64,000 nucleotides of DNA. Source: an uncultured Christensenella sp. GTDB taxonomy: Bacteria; Bacillota; Clostridia; Christensenellales; Borkfalkiaceae. Of the stretch, positions 51,191 through 59,267 are shown piece after piece. Both the position numbers and the translations under genes were made by a program. The stretch is taken from NCBI GenBank assembly GCA_910578145.1, contig CAJTPJ010000003.1:82657-146656 (forward strand), in the 5' to 3' direction. Every line of letters begins with the position of its first letter. Position 1 is the first letter of the stretch. A model generated the notes under the pieces. It saw nothing but the letters and a program-made list of their open reading frames with translations, did not search any database and was not told the origin of the DNA.

Positions 51191-52510
51191 TTATTTTAAC
51201 TTACCCTTTTCCTTGCGGATTTGTTTAATAGTTTTTTCATAACCGTAATCGGACGGAGTGTAGTAAATTCTGTCTTTCAACGAGTCAGGCAGATATTGTT
51301 GCTCAACGTACCCGCCTGCGTAGTCGTGCGGGTATTTGTACTTGCGGCTTTGCGATTTGGTCTGCTTGTCGCCGAAAGTATTGTCTTTGAGGTACGCGGG
51401 CACCCCCTCGTCGTCGCGCACTTCGGTAGCGTCCTTCTTCGCCGCACCCAACGCCGTTACGACGCTGTTGCTTTTAGGTGCTTCGCAAACGTAAATAATG
51501 GCGTTAGAAAGCGGAATAAGTCCCTCGGGATAGCCCGTTTTTTCAAGCGCATACATTGCCGAAGTTGCAACAACCAGCGCGTTGGGGTCTGACATTCCCA
51601 CGTCCTCCGACGAATGAATTACAAGCCTGCGCGCCACCGTCATAGGGTCGCAACCACCTTCGATAAGCCGCATTGCATAGTACAACGCGGCGTTTGCGTC
51701 GCTACCCCGTAACGACTTGCAAAAAGCCGAAAGATAATCGTAAAAAGCGTCCTCGTTATAGGAAAGCGCCTTTTTTTGTATGGACTGCTCGGCATCGGCA
51801 AGCGTAACGCGGATACTGCCGTCGGATTGCGGAGGCGTTGTAAGTACGGCAAGCTCGATAGCGTTATACGCCGTACGCAAATCGCCGCCCGCAACACGCG
51901 CGATATGCGCTATAGCGTCGTCGTCGACTGTGGCGGAATAACCGCCCAGCCCCTTGCGTTTATCTTGCAAGCATTTTATAATTGCCCCCCTTATATCCTC
52001 AAACGAAAGCCGTTTAAACTCGAAAACGCGGCATCTGGAAACTATAGCGGGGGTCATAGAAGCAAATGGATTTTCAGTGGTAGAACCTATGAAAATAATG
52101 GTGCCTTGTTCTATTGCAGGAAGCAAAGAATCGGATTGGGTTTTGTTAAAGCGGTGGCACTCGTCCAACATCAGATACGTACGCCGCCCGTACATTTTAA
52201 GGTTGTCGCGCGCTTGCTCAACCGCCTTTTTAACGTCTGCAACGCCCGCCTGCACGGCGTTCAATTTTATAAATTCGCCGTGGGTGGTTTGCGCTATAAC
52301 GTTTGCAAGCGTGGTTTTACCCGTGCCGGGAGGCCCCCAAAAAATACAGCTGCCCAACCTGTCGGAAGCAATGGCGCGGCGTAAAAGACAGCCTTCCGCA
52401 ACTATGTGCGACTGTCCTATAAATTCGTTTAAATTATTGGCGCGCATACGCTCGGCAAGCGGTTTTGCCGACGCTTCGTTGCCGTTCAGGTCAAAAAGGT
52501 CGTAAGACAT
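51191..52510 (-). CDS. rarA: Replication-associated recombination protein RarA (MgsA)
   Basis: 439-aa clamp-loader-like AAA+ ATPase acting at stalled replication forks. After the N-terminal PLAERMRANNLNEFIGQSH come Walker A FWGPPGTGKTTLANVIA, Walker B TYLMLDECHRFNKTQ, sensor 1 FIGSTTENPF and the arginine finger region PAIVSRCRVFEF. The C-terminal MgsA domain contains DPMTVARRLVIHSSEDVGMSDPNAL. Its ATG follows the patatin-like gene stop without a gap, and the nearest ribosome binding site (AAGGA) is about 14 nt back, so it is probably coupled to that gene. Confidence 0.95.
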   Translation of the reverse strand: MSYDLFDLNGNEASAKPLAERMRANNLNEFIGQSHIVAEGCLLRRAIASDRLGSCIFWGPPGTGKTTLANVIAQTTHGEFIKLNAVQAGVADVKKAVEQARDNLKMYGRRTYLMLDECHRFNKTQSDSLLPAIEQGTIIFIGSTTENPFASMTPAIVSRCRVFEFKRLSFEDIRGAIIKCLQDKRKGLGGYSATVDDDAIAHIARVAGGDLRTAYNAIELAVLTTPPQSDGSIRVTLADAEQSIQKKALSYNEDAFYDYLSAFCKSLRGSDANAALYYAMRLIEGGCDPMTVARRLVIHSSEDVGMSDPNALVVATSAMYALEKTGYPEGLIPLSNAIIYVCEAPKSNSVVTALGAAKKDATEVRDDEGVPAYLKDNTFGDKQTKSQSRKYKYPHDYAGGYVEQQYLPDSLKDRIYYTPSDYGYEKTIKQIRKEKGKLK

Positions 52511-53302
52511 TTATTTCAATAATTCCTTAATCTTTTGCAAGTTTTCTTTACCGGCGGCGTAACCCTCGTCAAAGGCTTTGTCCAAATCCTTTATAACGTA
52601 TTGGCTCATCCCCTTCATTTCCGGCTCGATTAACAAATCGCACATTCCCTCTTCAAGTTTGCGGTTGTGCTCGGTCATATGCGTATCCATTATGTCGAAC
52701 ACGCGCAACACCATTTCAAAAATGTTTTTAACTTTATCCACGGGCTCGGAAGCGTTTTTAAGCACGTCAACCGCCACCACTACGTCGGCGCCCATTTCTT
52801 TAACTACCTTAACGGGTACGCGGCAAAGGCAACCGCCGTCAACGAACATTAAATCGTCTATTTGAACGGGGCGGAACACCGTAGGCACTGTGCTGGAAGC
52901 CTGAATGGCAAGCGCCGCGTCGCCGCTATCGAAAACGTGAAGTTTACCCGAATACAGCTCGGTGGCAACACAACGAAAGGGTATATCCAACTCTTCTATT
53001 TTCTTTTTACCGATATACGAAACCAGCAAATCGCGTATTTTTTTACTGCGGAGCAATGACATTTTTGAAATAACCGTAGGGGTAACGTCTATAATATCCT
53101 TAGCTTTAATAGTAAGTACCGTCTGTTTTATTTCCGCGGCGGAAAGTCCGCTTGCATAACAGCCGCCCACTACCGCGCCCATAGAACAGCCGGCTATATA
53201 GTCGGGTTTTATACCCTCTTCTTCAAGGGCAAGCAAAAATCCCGCGTGCGCAACCCCGCGCGACCCGCCACTTCCCAAGGCAAGTCCTAACTTTTTACTC
53301 AT
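52511..53302 (-). CDS. Patatin-like phospholipase family protein (RssA type)
   Basis: 263 aa. The Ser-Asp dyad is intact: oxyanion-hole GSGGSRGVAHAGFL, nucleophile elbow AGCSMGAVVGG (GxSxG) and MFVDGGCLCRVP with the DG/A Asp. Patatin-like enzymes hydrolyse acyl esters of lipids; the substrate in bacterial RssA/YchK-type proteins is mostly unknown. AGGAG precedes the ATG. Divergent from the YlbJ-like gene across only 33 bp, so its promoter must lie within or beside the 5' part of that gene. Confidence 0.9.
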   Translation of the reverse strand: MSKKLGLALGSGGSRGVAHAGFLLALEEEGIKPDYIAGCSMGAVVGGCYASGLSAAEIKQTVLTIKAKDIIDVTPTVISKMSLLRSKKIRDLLVSYIGKKKIEELDIPFRCVATELYSGKLHVFDSGDAALAIQASSTVPTVFRPVQIDDLMFVDGGCLCRVPVKVVKEMGADVVVAVDVLKNASEPVDKVKNIFEMVLRVFDIMDTHMTEHNRKLEEGMCDLLIEPEMKGMSQYVIKDLDKAFDEGYAAGKENLQKIKELLK

Positions 53303-53335
53303 AATTTAGTCTCCTTTGAAATAGTGTAAAATATA

Positions 53336-54277
53336 GTGAAAAGAAAAATATACTTTTGTATGCTGTGCGGCGCGTTGCTTACGTTTTCAGCCGCGATAAT
53401 AGTGCACCCCGAAAGGTACGTTAATTGCTGTTTTCAGGGTTTTGCTATGTGGGCGGAATGCGTGCTTCCGTCGCTTTTTCCGTTTATGGTTGTAACGCTT
53501 ATTTTCGTAAAAACAGGCGCTGCCGAAAAAGCCGCACTGCCTCTTAAAAAGGTTGCGGGCAAGGTGAAACTGCCGCCCGCTTCCGCCGCGTGTTTTATTT
53601 TAAGCCTCGCTTCCGGTTACCCTGCGGGAAGTCGGGTTGTTGGCGAATTTTACGAAAAAGGCGCGCTTTCAAAGCGCGATTGTCAAAAAGTGGCGTACCT
53701 TTGTTCCACTTCCGGCCCACTGTTTATTATAGGCAGCGTGGGCTTTAAAATGTTCGGCGACAAAACCGCAGGCGTAAAAATACTGTTTGCGCACGTTATT
53801 TCCGTAACGCTAGTTTCTGTTATTATGTCCGTTTTTTCAAAAAAAAGCGACACCCCAACGCAAAGACGCGCCGCTACAAACGAAAATATTTTATACGACG
53901 CGTTTTACGGCGCGGTAATCGCCGTAACCGTTGCCGGCGGATTTATAGCGTTTTTCTACGTTGTGGCAACCTTTTTAGCCGATTTTTCAATACTCTATCC
54001 GCTACAAAAACCTTTGTCCTTTTTAACGGGCGAAGAAATATCCTCGGCGCTTTGTTTGGGGCTTATAGAAGCCACCACGGGTTGCCGCGCATTATCCGCC
54101 GCAGGCGGAAAACTTTCCGTTGCGCTGGCGGGTTTTTTAATTACTTTCGGCGGGCTTTCAATACTTTTGCAACAGCTTAGCTATCTTGTGAAAGCTGGCG
54201 TAAAGCCTCTTAAATTTATAGCCGTAAAATTAATTCAGGCGGTAATATGCTTTGGTTTGCTTATGTTAATAGCTTAA
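53336..54277 (+). CDS. ylbJ: YlbJ-like sporulation integral membrane protein
   Basis: 313 aa, about eight hydrophobic helices with Gate/nucleoside-recognition-type repeats. The stretch ECVLPSLFPFMVVTLIF and the SLASGYPAGSRVVGEFYEKG loop resemble YlbJ, needed for spore cortex formation in Bacillus. The ORF starts with GTG at 53336, but there is no plus-strand ribosome binding site, and a TAAAAT box ends only 3 nt before it; an internal ATG at 53360 (305 aa) is the alternative. Its stop is 1 nt from that of convergent pheA, with no terminator between. The subfamily call is good but not certain. Confidence 0.78.
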   Translation: MKRKIYFCMLCGALLTFSAAIIVHPERYVNCCFQGFAMWAECVLPSLFPFMVVTLIFVKTGAAEKAALPLKKVAGKVKLPPASAACFILSLASGYPAGSRVVGEFYEKGALSKRDCQKVAYLCSTSGPLFIIGSVGFKMFGDKTAGVKILFAHVISVTLVSVIMSVFSKKSDTPTQRRAATNENILYDAFYGAVIAVTVAGGFIAFFYVVATFLADFSILYPLQKPLSFLTGEEISSALCLGLIEATTGCRALSAAGGKLSVALAGFLITFGGLSILLQQLSYLVKAGVKPLKFIAVKLIQAVICFGLLMLIA

Positions 54278-54278
54278 A

Positions 54279-55076
54279 TCAATACGCGCCCAAAAGTTTG
54301 AAAGACAGCGAAATTCGTTTTACGCCGTCAAGAACGTTGCGCACTTGCGCGTTTGAATAATCACCCTCTACTTCAATAAAAAAGCGGTACTCGCCCGCAC
54401 GGTCTTTAAGGGGTCGAGATTGGATTTTGGTCATATTAAGCCCGCCCGCGCGCATTGGTTCGAGAATATCCAAAAGCGCGCCCGCTTTATGGCGGCAAGT
54501 CACGCTGAAAAATATATTTTGCGTGCTTACTCTTTCATCTATAACGCCCTTGCGCGCCAGCAAAAATTCGGTAAAATTATTGTTTGAATCGGCTATATTA
54601 CGGGGGGAAAGCTCTATCCCATCCCTTTTGCAGTGCGCGCCGACTATAGCCGCGTCCGACGCGGAGCTAAGCATTTCAAGACTTGCCGCGGTGGATTGGG
54701 TAGCTATAAGTTCGGCGTTTGGAAAGTTTTTTAAAAGAAACTGCATACACTGCGCCAAAGGCTGTTCGTGCGAATATATGCGCGAAATACCGCTAAGTTC
54801 CGCTCCCTTTAAAGTCGCCAGCCTGTGGTCCAGCGCAAGGCGGGTATGCTCCGCCGCCACGACGCCTTCCGCGCTTTGCATAAGGTCGATATTTTGTAGC
54901 ACCGCACCGTTTAAACTGTTTTCTATGGGTAAAACCGCAAAGTCGCAATCACCGCCGACAAGCGCCTGCATAACGAAATGAAATGACGGAAAAGCCGTGC
55001 GTTCGGCTTGGGGACGGAACTTTATGGCGGCAAGTTCGCTGTAACTGCTTTCGGGGCCGAGATAGGCTATTTTCAT
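54279..55076 (-). CDS. pheA: Prephenate dehydratase
   Basis: 265 aa, expected to convert prephenate to phenylpyruvate for Phe synthesis. The PDT domain (about 1-178) starts KIAYLGPESSYSELAA and has VLPIENSLNGAV and SHEQPLAQC; the C-terminal ACT domain that senses Phe contains KAGALLDIL and IQSRPLKDRAGEYRFFIEVEG. The catalytic TRF motif reads NFTEF (Thr169-Glu170-Phe171): Thr is kept but the usual Arg is Glu (codon 54567-54569). The ATG comes 1 nt after the stop of aroF-like, with GGAG inside that gene. The chorismate mutase domain is absent, so this is the monofunctional form. Confidence 0.92.
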   Translation of the reverse strand: MKIAYLGPESSYSELAAIKFRPQAERTAFPSFHFVMQALVGGDCDFAVLPIENSLNGAVLQNIDLMQSAEGVVAAEHTRLALDHRLATLKGAELSGISRIYSHEQPLAQCMQFLLKNFPNAELIATQSTAASLEMLSSASDAAIVGAHCKRDGIELSPRNIADSNNNFTEFLLARKGVIDERVSTQNIFFSVTCRHKAGALLDILEPMRAGGLNMTKIQSRPLKDRAGEYRFFIEVEGDYSNAQVRNVLDGVKRISLSFKLLGAY

Positions 55077-55077
55077 A

Positions 55078-56100
55078 TTAAACTTTCTCCGCTATATCCA
55101 AAATAAGCCGCTCGGTATCGCACCAACCCAAGCACGGGTCGGTTATCGACTTGCCGTAAACTTTGTCTTCCGTTTGATTTCCTTCTTCCAAAAAACTTTC
55201 TATCATAAATCCCTTTACTATATTTTTAAATTCTTTATCGTAAAGGCGGTTTTGCATAACCTCTTCGCAAATGCGTATTTGCTGTTTGAAATGTTTGTTG
55301 CTGTTGGAGTGGTTTGCGTCTATTATTATCGCGGGATTTTTCATTCCCGCTTTTTTATAGCCTTCGGCAACTTGCATAACCGTTTCATAGTGGAAATTGG
55401 GTATATCGTTGCCGTACCCGTCCACTGCGCCGCGTAGAATTGCGTGGGCAAGCGGATTGCCGTCGGTTTTCACCTGCCAGCCGTTAAGTTTGAAAACCTG
55501 TCCGCTTTGCGCCGCGTAAATAGAATTTAAAAGCACTAAAACGGAGCCGTTCATAGGATTTTTCACGCCAACGGGCACGTCTATGCCGCTTGCAACCTGC
55601 CTGTGCATCTGGTTTTCGCTTGAACGCGCGCCCACCGCTATATACGACAACAAGTCCTCAACGTAATGAATGTTTTCCGGGTAAAGCATTTCGTCGGCGG
55701 CGGTAAGTCCGCTTAATTCGATAGCTTTTATATTGAGCTCGCGAATGGCGTAAATTCCCTTTAAAATATTTTCGCTTTTTGAAGGGTCGGGCTGAGAAAA
55801 CATACCCTTATAGCCCACGCCGCGCGTACGCGGCTTGTTGGTGTAAAGCCTGGGTACGAGCACTAATTTATCCTTTACCTTTTCGCTTAATTTGCCCAGC
55901 TTTTCCACGTAATCCAACACGGGTTCTTGACGGTGCGCCGAACACGGACCAACAACTATAAGAAATTTATCGCTGCCACCCGTAAGCGCGTCAGAAACCA
56001 ATTTGTCGCGCTCCGCCTTAATTTTTTTAAGGCTTGCGGGCATAGGAATTTTATCAAGTATTTCTGCGGGCGAGGGTATTTCTATTTGTTTTGTAAACAT
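55078..56100 (-). CDS. aroF: 3-deoxy-7-phosphoheptulonate synthase, type I (AroF/G/H)
   Basis: 340-aa DAHP synthase that joins PEP and erythrose 4-phosphate as the first step of the shikimate pathway. Family motifs are FLIVVGPCSAH, LVPRLYTNKPRTRGVGYKG, ARSSENQMHRQVASG, VGVKNPMNGS, IIIDANHSNSNK and SITDPCLGW. The length matches the E. coli-type (AroAI-alpha) class. AAGGAG precedes the ATG. It is paired with pheA, so this two-gene unit feeds Phe production. The aroF, G or H type (feedback amino acid) cannot be assigned. Confidence 0.95.
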   Translation of the reverse strand: MFTKQIEIPSPAEILDKIPMPASLKKIKAERDKLVSDALTGGSDKFLIVVGPCSAHRQEPVLDYVEKLGKLSEKVKDKLVLVPRLYTNKPRTRGVGYKGMFSQPDPSKSENILKGIYAIRELNIKAIELSGLTAADEMLYPENIHYVEDLLSYIAVGARSSENQMHRQVASGIDVPVGVKNPMNGSVLVLLNSIYAAQSGQVFKLNGWQVKTDGNPLAHAILRGAVDGYGNDIPNFHYETVMQVAEGYKKAGMKNPAIIIDANHSNSNKHFKQQIRICEEVMQNRLYDKEFKNIVKGFMIESFLEEGNQTEDKVYGKSITDPCLGWCDTERLILDIAEKV

Positions 56101-56144
56101 TTTTCTCCTTTAAAACCGCTCCGCGCGGCTTGGCGGTAATTGCG

Positions 56145-56630
56145 TCACTTAACGCCGTTTATTATTTTTTCAAATTCTTCCTTTATTTCTTCGGGAATTA
56201 GATTGGAATAATCTTTTTTAAACTTTACCGAATTTTTTACCAGCGACGAACTTATATGCAAATCGTCCTGTTCTGCGGGGATATACAATGTAACTATATC
56301 GTTTTTCAGCTTTTTGCTTGCAAAATGGTCTGCGTTTTCATACTCGAAATCAACGGTGTTTCTCAACCCGCGCACGTAAAACACTGTGTCTTCCTCGGCT
56401 AAAAGGTCAACCGCCGCACCGCTAAACGAGCGGATTTTTACGCGCGGTTGGTTTTTAAACAGTTTACCAAGCAGACTAAGCCGCTGTTCCGTAGTAAAAA
56501 ACGGGGTTTTTGCGGGGTTAACCATAACCGCCACAACTACCTCGTCAAAAATTTTCAGGCAGGTTTCTATTACGTTTTTGTGCCCGCGCGTGGGCGGGTC
56601 GAACGTACCCGAAAACACGCATTTTTTCAT
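56145..56630 (-). CDS. coaD: Phosphopantetheine adenylyltransferase
   Basis: 161-aa nucleotidyltransferase that makes dephospho-CoA, the penultimate step of CoA synthesis. The nucleotidyl-transfer motif is FSGTFDPPTRGHKNVI (T/HxGH type), and the C-terminal ISSSLVK motif is present. The start overlaps the rsmD stop as ATGA; rsmD-coaD adjacency is common in bacteria. It is the last gene of the wzz-like to coaD run. Confidence 0.95.
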   Translation of the reverse strand: MKKCVFSGTFDPPTRGHKNVIETCLKIFDEVVVAVMVNPAKTPFFTTEQRLSLLGKLFKNQPRVKIRSFSGAAVDLLAEEDTVFYVRGLRNTVDFEYENADHFASKKLKNDIVTLYIPAEQDDLHISSSLVKNSVKFKKDYSNLIPEEIKEEFEKIINGVK

Positions 56631-57160
56631 AACTCAGCCTCAAAAAAAGTTAAATAAGTTTTGCCGTACTTACGCTCATCTACAAGTTTCAAGCCGTTTA
56701 TATTGCCTGTAAAAGGAATATCCCGCTCGTAAACCGCCACTCCGCCGATTGTTAAAAGTTTGTTTTTACCTATTATTTCAAGCGCGGACAAGCCCGCTTC
56801 CGACTTGTACGGCGGGTCTATAAAAATAAAATCGTACACGCCGCCGCGTGCAAGACAAGACGAATAATCTAAATTGGTTACGGTGCAATTAGTTTCCTTT
56901 AACTTAGCAAGATTACTTTTAAGCACGGCTATGCTTTGCGCCGAAACGTCGTTAAAATGCACCGTACCTGCGCCGCGGGAAAGGCATTCTATGCCTACGC
57001 CGCCCGTTCCCGAAAACAAATCCAGCACGCGCGCGCCCGCAATTCTTCCGTACAAAATATTAAACAGACTCTCTTTAACCCTGTCGGCGGTGGGACGGAT
57101 ATCCATTCCCTCAAAACCGACTAATTTCATTCCTCTGTGTTTACCGCTTATTATCCTCAT
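56627..57160 (-). CDS. rsmD: 16S rRNA (guanine966-N2)-methyltransferase RsmD
   Basis: 177-aa S-adenosylmethionine-dependent methyltransferase acting on G966 of 16S rRNA. It opens MRIISGKHRGMKL, has the PTADRVKESLFNIL motif, SAM loop VLDLFSGTGGVGIE and catalytic FIDPPYKSE. It overlaps the formyl-THF cyclo-ligase by 20 bp at its start and coaD by 4 bp at its end, indicating coupled translation. Confidence 0.95.
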   Translation of the reverse strand: MRIISGKHRGMKLVGFEGMDIRPTADRVKESLFNILYGRIAGARVLDLFSGTGGVGIECLSRGAGTVHFNDVSAQSIAVLKSNLAKLKETNCTVTNLDYSSCLARGGVYDFIFIDPPYKSEAGLSALEIIGKNKLLTIGGVAVYERDIPFTGNINGLKLVDERKYGKTYLTFFEAEL

Positions 57161-57677
57161 ATTTTACCACGCCGCTTTCCGTTACCAGATAATTTAACGG
57201 CTCGTCCCAAACGTCCTCTTTAAAATCAGCAATCTGAAAGCCGTAAGCAAGCCCTACTTTAACGGTTTTAGTACACTTGAAATATCTGTCGTAATACCCC
57301 TTGCCGTAACCAATACGATAGCCGCAAGCGTTTACCGCAAGAAGGGGAATTACGGTAATTTCTATATCGCCGAAAAAGGCTTGTCCCGTGGGTTCGGCAA
57401 TGCCGAACGCGCCAAACTTGGTTTCGCCGAACGGCGCCGCCACAACTTTTTCTCCCTCTACTCTGGGCAGATAAACGCGTTTGCCTAAAGATAAAAGCCT
57501 TTTTATAATTAAAGAAGTATCCGCTTCCGTACCAAACGAGTTGTATACGAAATAGCTTTGGTAGCCGCAGAACGTTTTTAAAAAGTTTTCGGTTAATTTT
57601 TTGTCCGCTTCCGCACGGTTTATACCGGTGAAATGCGCGCGCAAATTGCGCATTTCCCGCCTTATATCATCTTTCAT
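57141..57677 (-). CDS. 5-formyltetrahydrofolate cyclo-ligase
   Basis: 178-aa MTHFS-family enzyme that uses ATP to turn 5-formyl-THF into 5,10-methenyl-THF. The phosphate-binding Lys/Arg N-terminus (KDDIRREMRNLR), the GKRVYLPRVEG stretch, and the C-terminal RIGYGKGYYDRYF glycine-rich motif are present. It overlaps the end of alr by 11 bp and the start of rsmD by 20 bp. Confidence 0.92.
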   Translation of the reverse strand: MKDDIRREMRNLRAHFTGINRAEADKKLTENFLKTFCGYQSYFVYNSFGTEADTSLIIKRLLSLGKRVYLPRVEGEKVVAAPFGETKFGAFGIAEPTGQAFFGDIEITVIPLLAVNACGYRIGYGKGYYDRYFKCTKTVKVGLAYGFQIADFKEDVWDEPLNYLVTESGVVKYEDNKR

Positions 57678-58641
57678 ACACCCTCTCGGAACGGCGGGTT
57701 ACAGAGGTAAGCGCCTCGTAAGAAATAGTGCCGCAACGCCGCGCGTATTCATCCGCGTCGTCAAACACCAAGCGCATATCCCCGCCGCCCTCACGGATAA
57801 ACGCATCCATACACAGCGTTTTTTCGCCAAGCGGCACGGTGCGGAAAAATCCGTCGGCATAGCCCAATCGGTAAACTTCCACTGCCCTATATTTTTTGTC
57901 GGCAAAATTATATCCTATTCCACCGCCGATAAATTTCGTAGTCTGGGTGCGCCGAGCGTACACTTTAAGCGCGGGTTTAAAGCCTTTTGAAGAGAACCCC
58001 GTCGGTGCGTAACCGTACAATAAAATACCGCAACGCGCGCCGTCTTTTAAAAATTTGCCGCCACGCAAAAGCCCGCCGCTTGCAGACAGGTGCGCGCATA
58101 TGTCGGGGTTAACGGATTTTGCAATGCTTTCCGCCCGCCCGAACAGCGCAAGTTGGTTTTGGCTTGCCGAGGCGTTTTCGGGGGCGTACATATGCGAATA
58201 AATCCCCCGTATATTTTCAACCTTTACTGCCTTTAAAATTTCGGGAAGTTCGCTTAAATTACAGCCCGTGCGGTTCATACCGGTATTAACCTTTATATGA
58301 CAGGGGCAACTTTTAGCAAGCCGCGCAGTTTTAACGCTGTTTACGGTTACATCCAAACCATAAAATTGCGCCCGTTCAACGTCGTATTTATCAAGCGGAG
58401 GAGTAAAAACAAGTACGGGTTTACTTATACCCGCAACGCGCAAAGCCACGCCCTCTTCTACTATCGCTACACAAAAACAGTCCGCTATATCCTCGATATA
58501 ACGGGCAGTTTCCTCTGCGCCGTGACCGTAGGCGTCCGCCTTGACCACGGCGAAAAACTTTTTTTCTTTTAAAATACTGCGGATTTTCAGCGCGTTTTCC
58601 CTTATCGCGCGCAGGTTGATAACCGATAGCGTTTTCTGCAT
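57667..58641 (-). CDS. alr: Alanine racemase
   Basis: 324-aa PLP enzyme making D-alanine for peptidoglycan. The PLP Lys34 lies in FAVVKADAYGHGAEE; the second catalytic base is probably Tyr244 in GIGYNFADKK; VNTGMNRTG, GILLYGY, RLGYADGF and CMDAF also match. It is shorter than most Alr proteins (about 360-380 aa), mainly through compact loops and a short C-terminus, but no catalytic element appears missing. It lies between bioY and the folate gene in a housekeeping operon. Confidence 0.92.
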   Translation of the reverse strand: MQKTLSVINLRAIRENALKIRSILKEKKFFAVVKADAYGHGAEETARYIEDIADCFCVAIVEEGVALRVAGISKPVLVFTPPLDKYDVERAQFYGLDVTVNSVKTARLAKSCPCHIKVNTGMNRTGCNLSELPEILKAVKVENIRGIYSHMYAPENASASQNQLALFGRAESIAKSVNPDICAHLSASGGLLRGGKFLKDGARCGILLYGYAPTGFSSKGFKPALKVYARRTQTTKFIGGGIGYNFADKKYRAVEVYRLGYADGFFRTVPLGEKTLCMDAFIREGGGDMRLVFDDADEYARRCGTISYEALTSVTRRSERVYER

Positions 58642-58676
58642 ACGAACATTATATGCAAAGCGGCAAAAAAGCGTTT

Positions 58677-59267
58677 TTAATCCTTTTCAACCTTAGTAGC
58701 TTTTCGGTTTTTGCCAACGTACGGCATAACCCGCCAGGCAAGCAAAGCCGCAAGCACGCTTAACACGGCGTCTTTGGGCATAAATAGCAAACCGCCCGTA
58801 ACAAACAACTTCCACAAATCTACCGCAGGCGAAGCTAAATACGCTGCAACCAAACAATAAGGTATGCCAACTAAATAGTCGGCTAAAAAGCCGGCAAGCG
58901 CGCCTACGATATAGCGCCATAGCGGCAAATTGCTTTTTCCCGCTATAAGCCCCGAAACCGCCGCACCGAGGATAAACCCCAATATATAACCGAACGAAGG
59001 CTTTAAAACGTAAAAAATTCCGCCGCCCTGCGTGAACACGGGAATACCTATTAACCCCGCCGCGCAATATACCGTCATACTTATCGCACCCTTTTTCCAA
59101 CCCAGCAAAATGCCGGCAAGCACGCTTATAACAGTTTGAAAACTAAGCGGCACAACGGGTATAGGAATAGTAATATACGCCCCTGCAACCATAAGCGCGG
59201 CAAAAACGGCGCACTCCGCGATATCTGCCGCAAGTAATTTCCCGTTAATCTTTTTCAACTTTTTCAC
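58677..59267 (-). CDS. bioY: Biotin transporter BioY (ECF S component)
   Basis: 196 aa, six hydrophobic helices. Family features are IPVVPLSFQTVISVLAG, GIPVFTQGGG and PSFGYILGF. It binds biotin and works with an ECF energising module (EcfA/EcfA'/EcfT), whose genes are not here. The start is GTG at 59267, overlapping the end of the wzz-like gene by 23 bp, without a strong ribosome binding site. No BirA operator was recognised. Dependence on external biotin is suggested, since no bio biosynthesis genes are nearby. Confidence 0.93.
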   Translation of the reverse strand: MKKLKKINGKLLAADIAECAVFAALMVAGAYITIPIPVVPLSFQTVISVLAGILLGWKKGAISMTVYCAAGLIGIPVFTQGGGIFYVLKPSFGYILGFILGAAVSGLIAGKSNLPLWRYIVGALAGFLADYLVGIPYCLVAAYLASPAVDLWKLFVTGGLLFMPKDAVLSVLAALLAWRVMPYVGKNRKATKVEKD

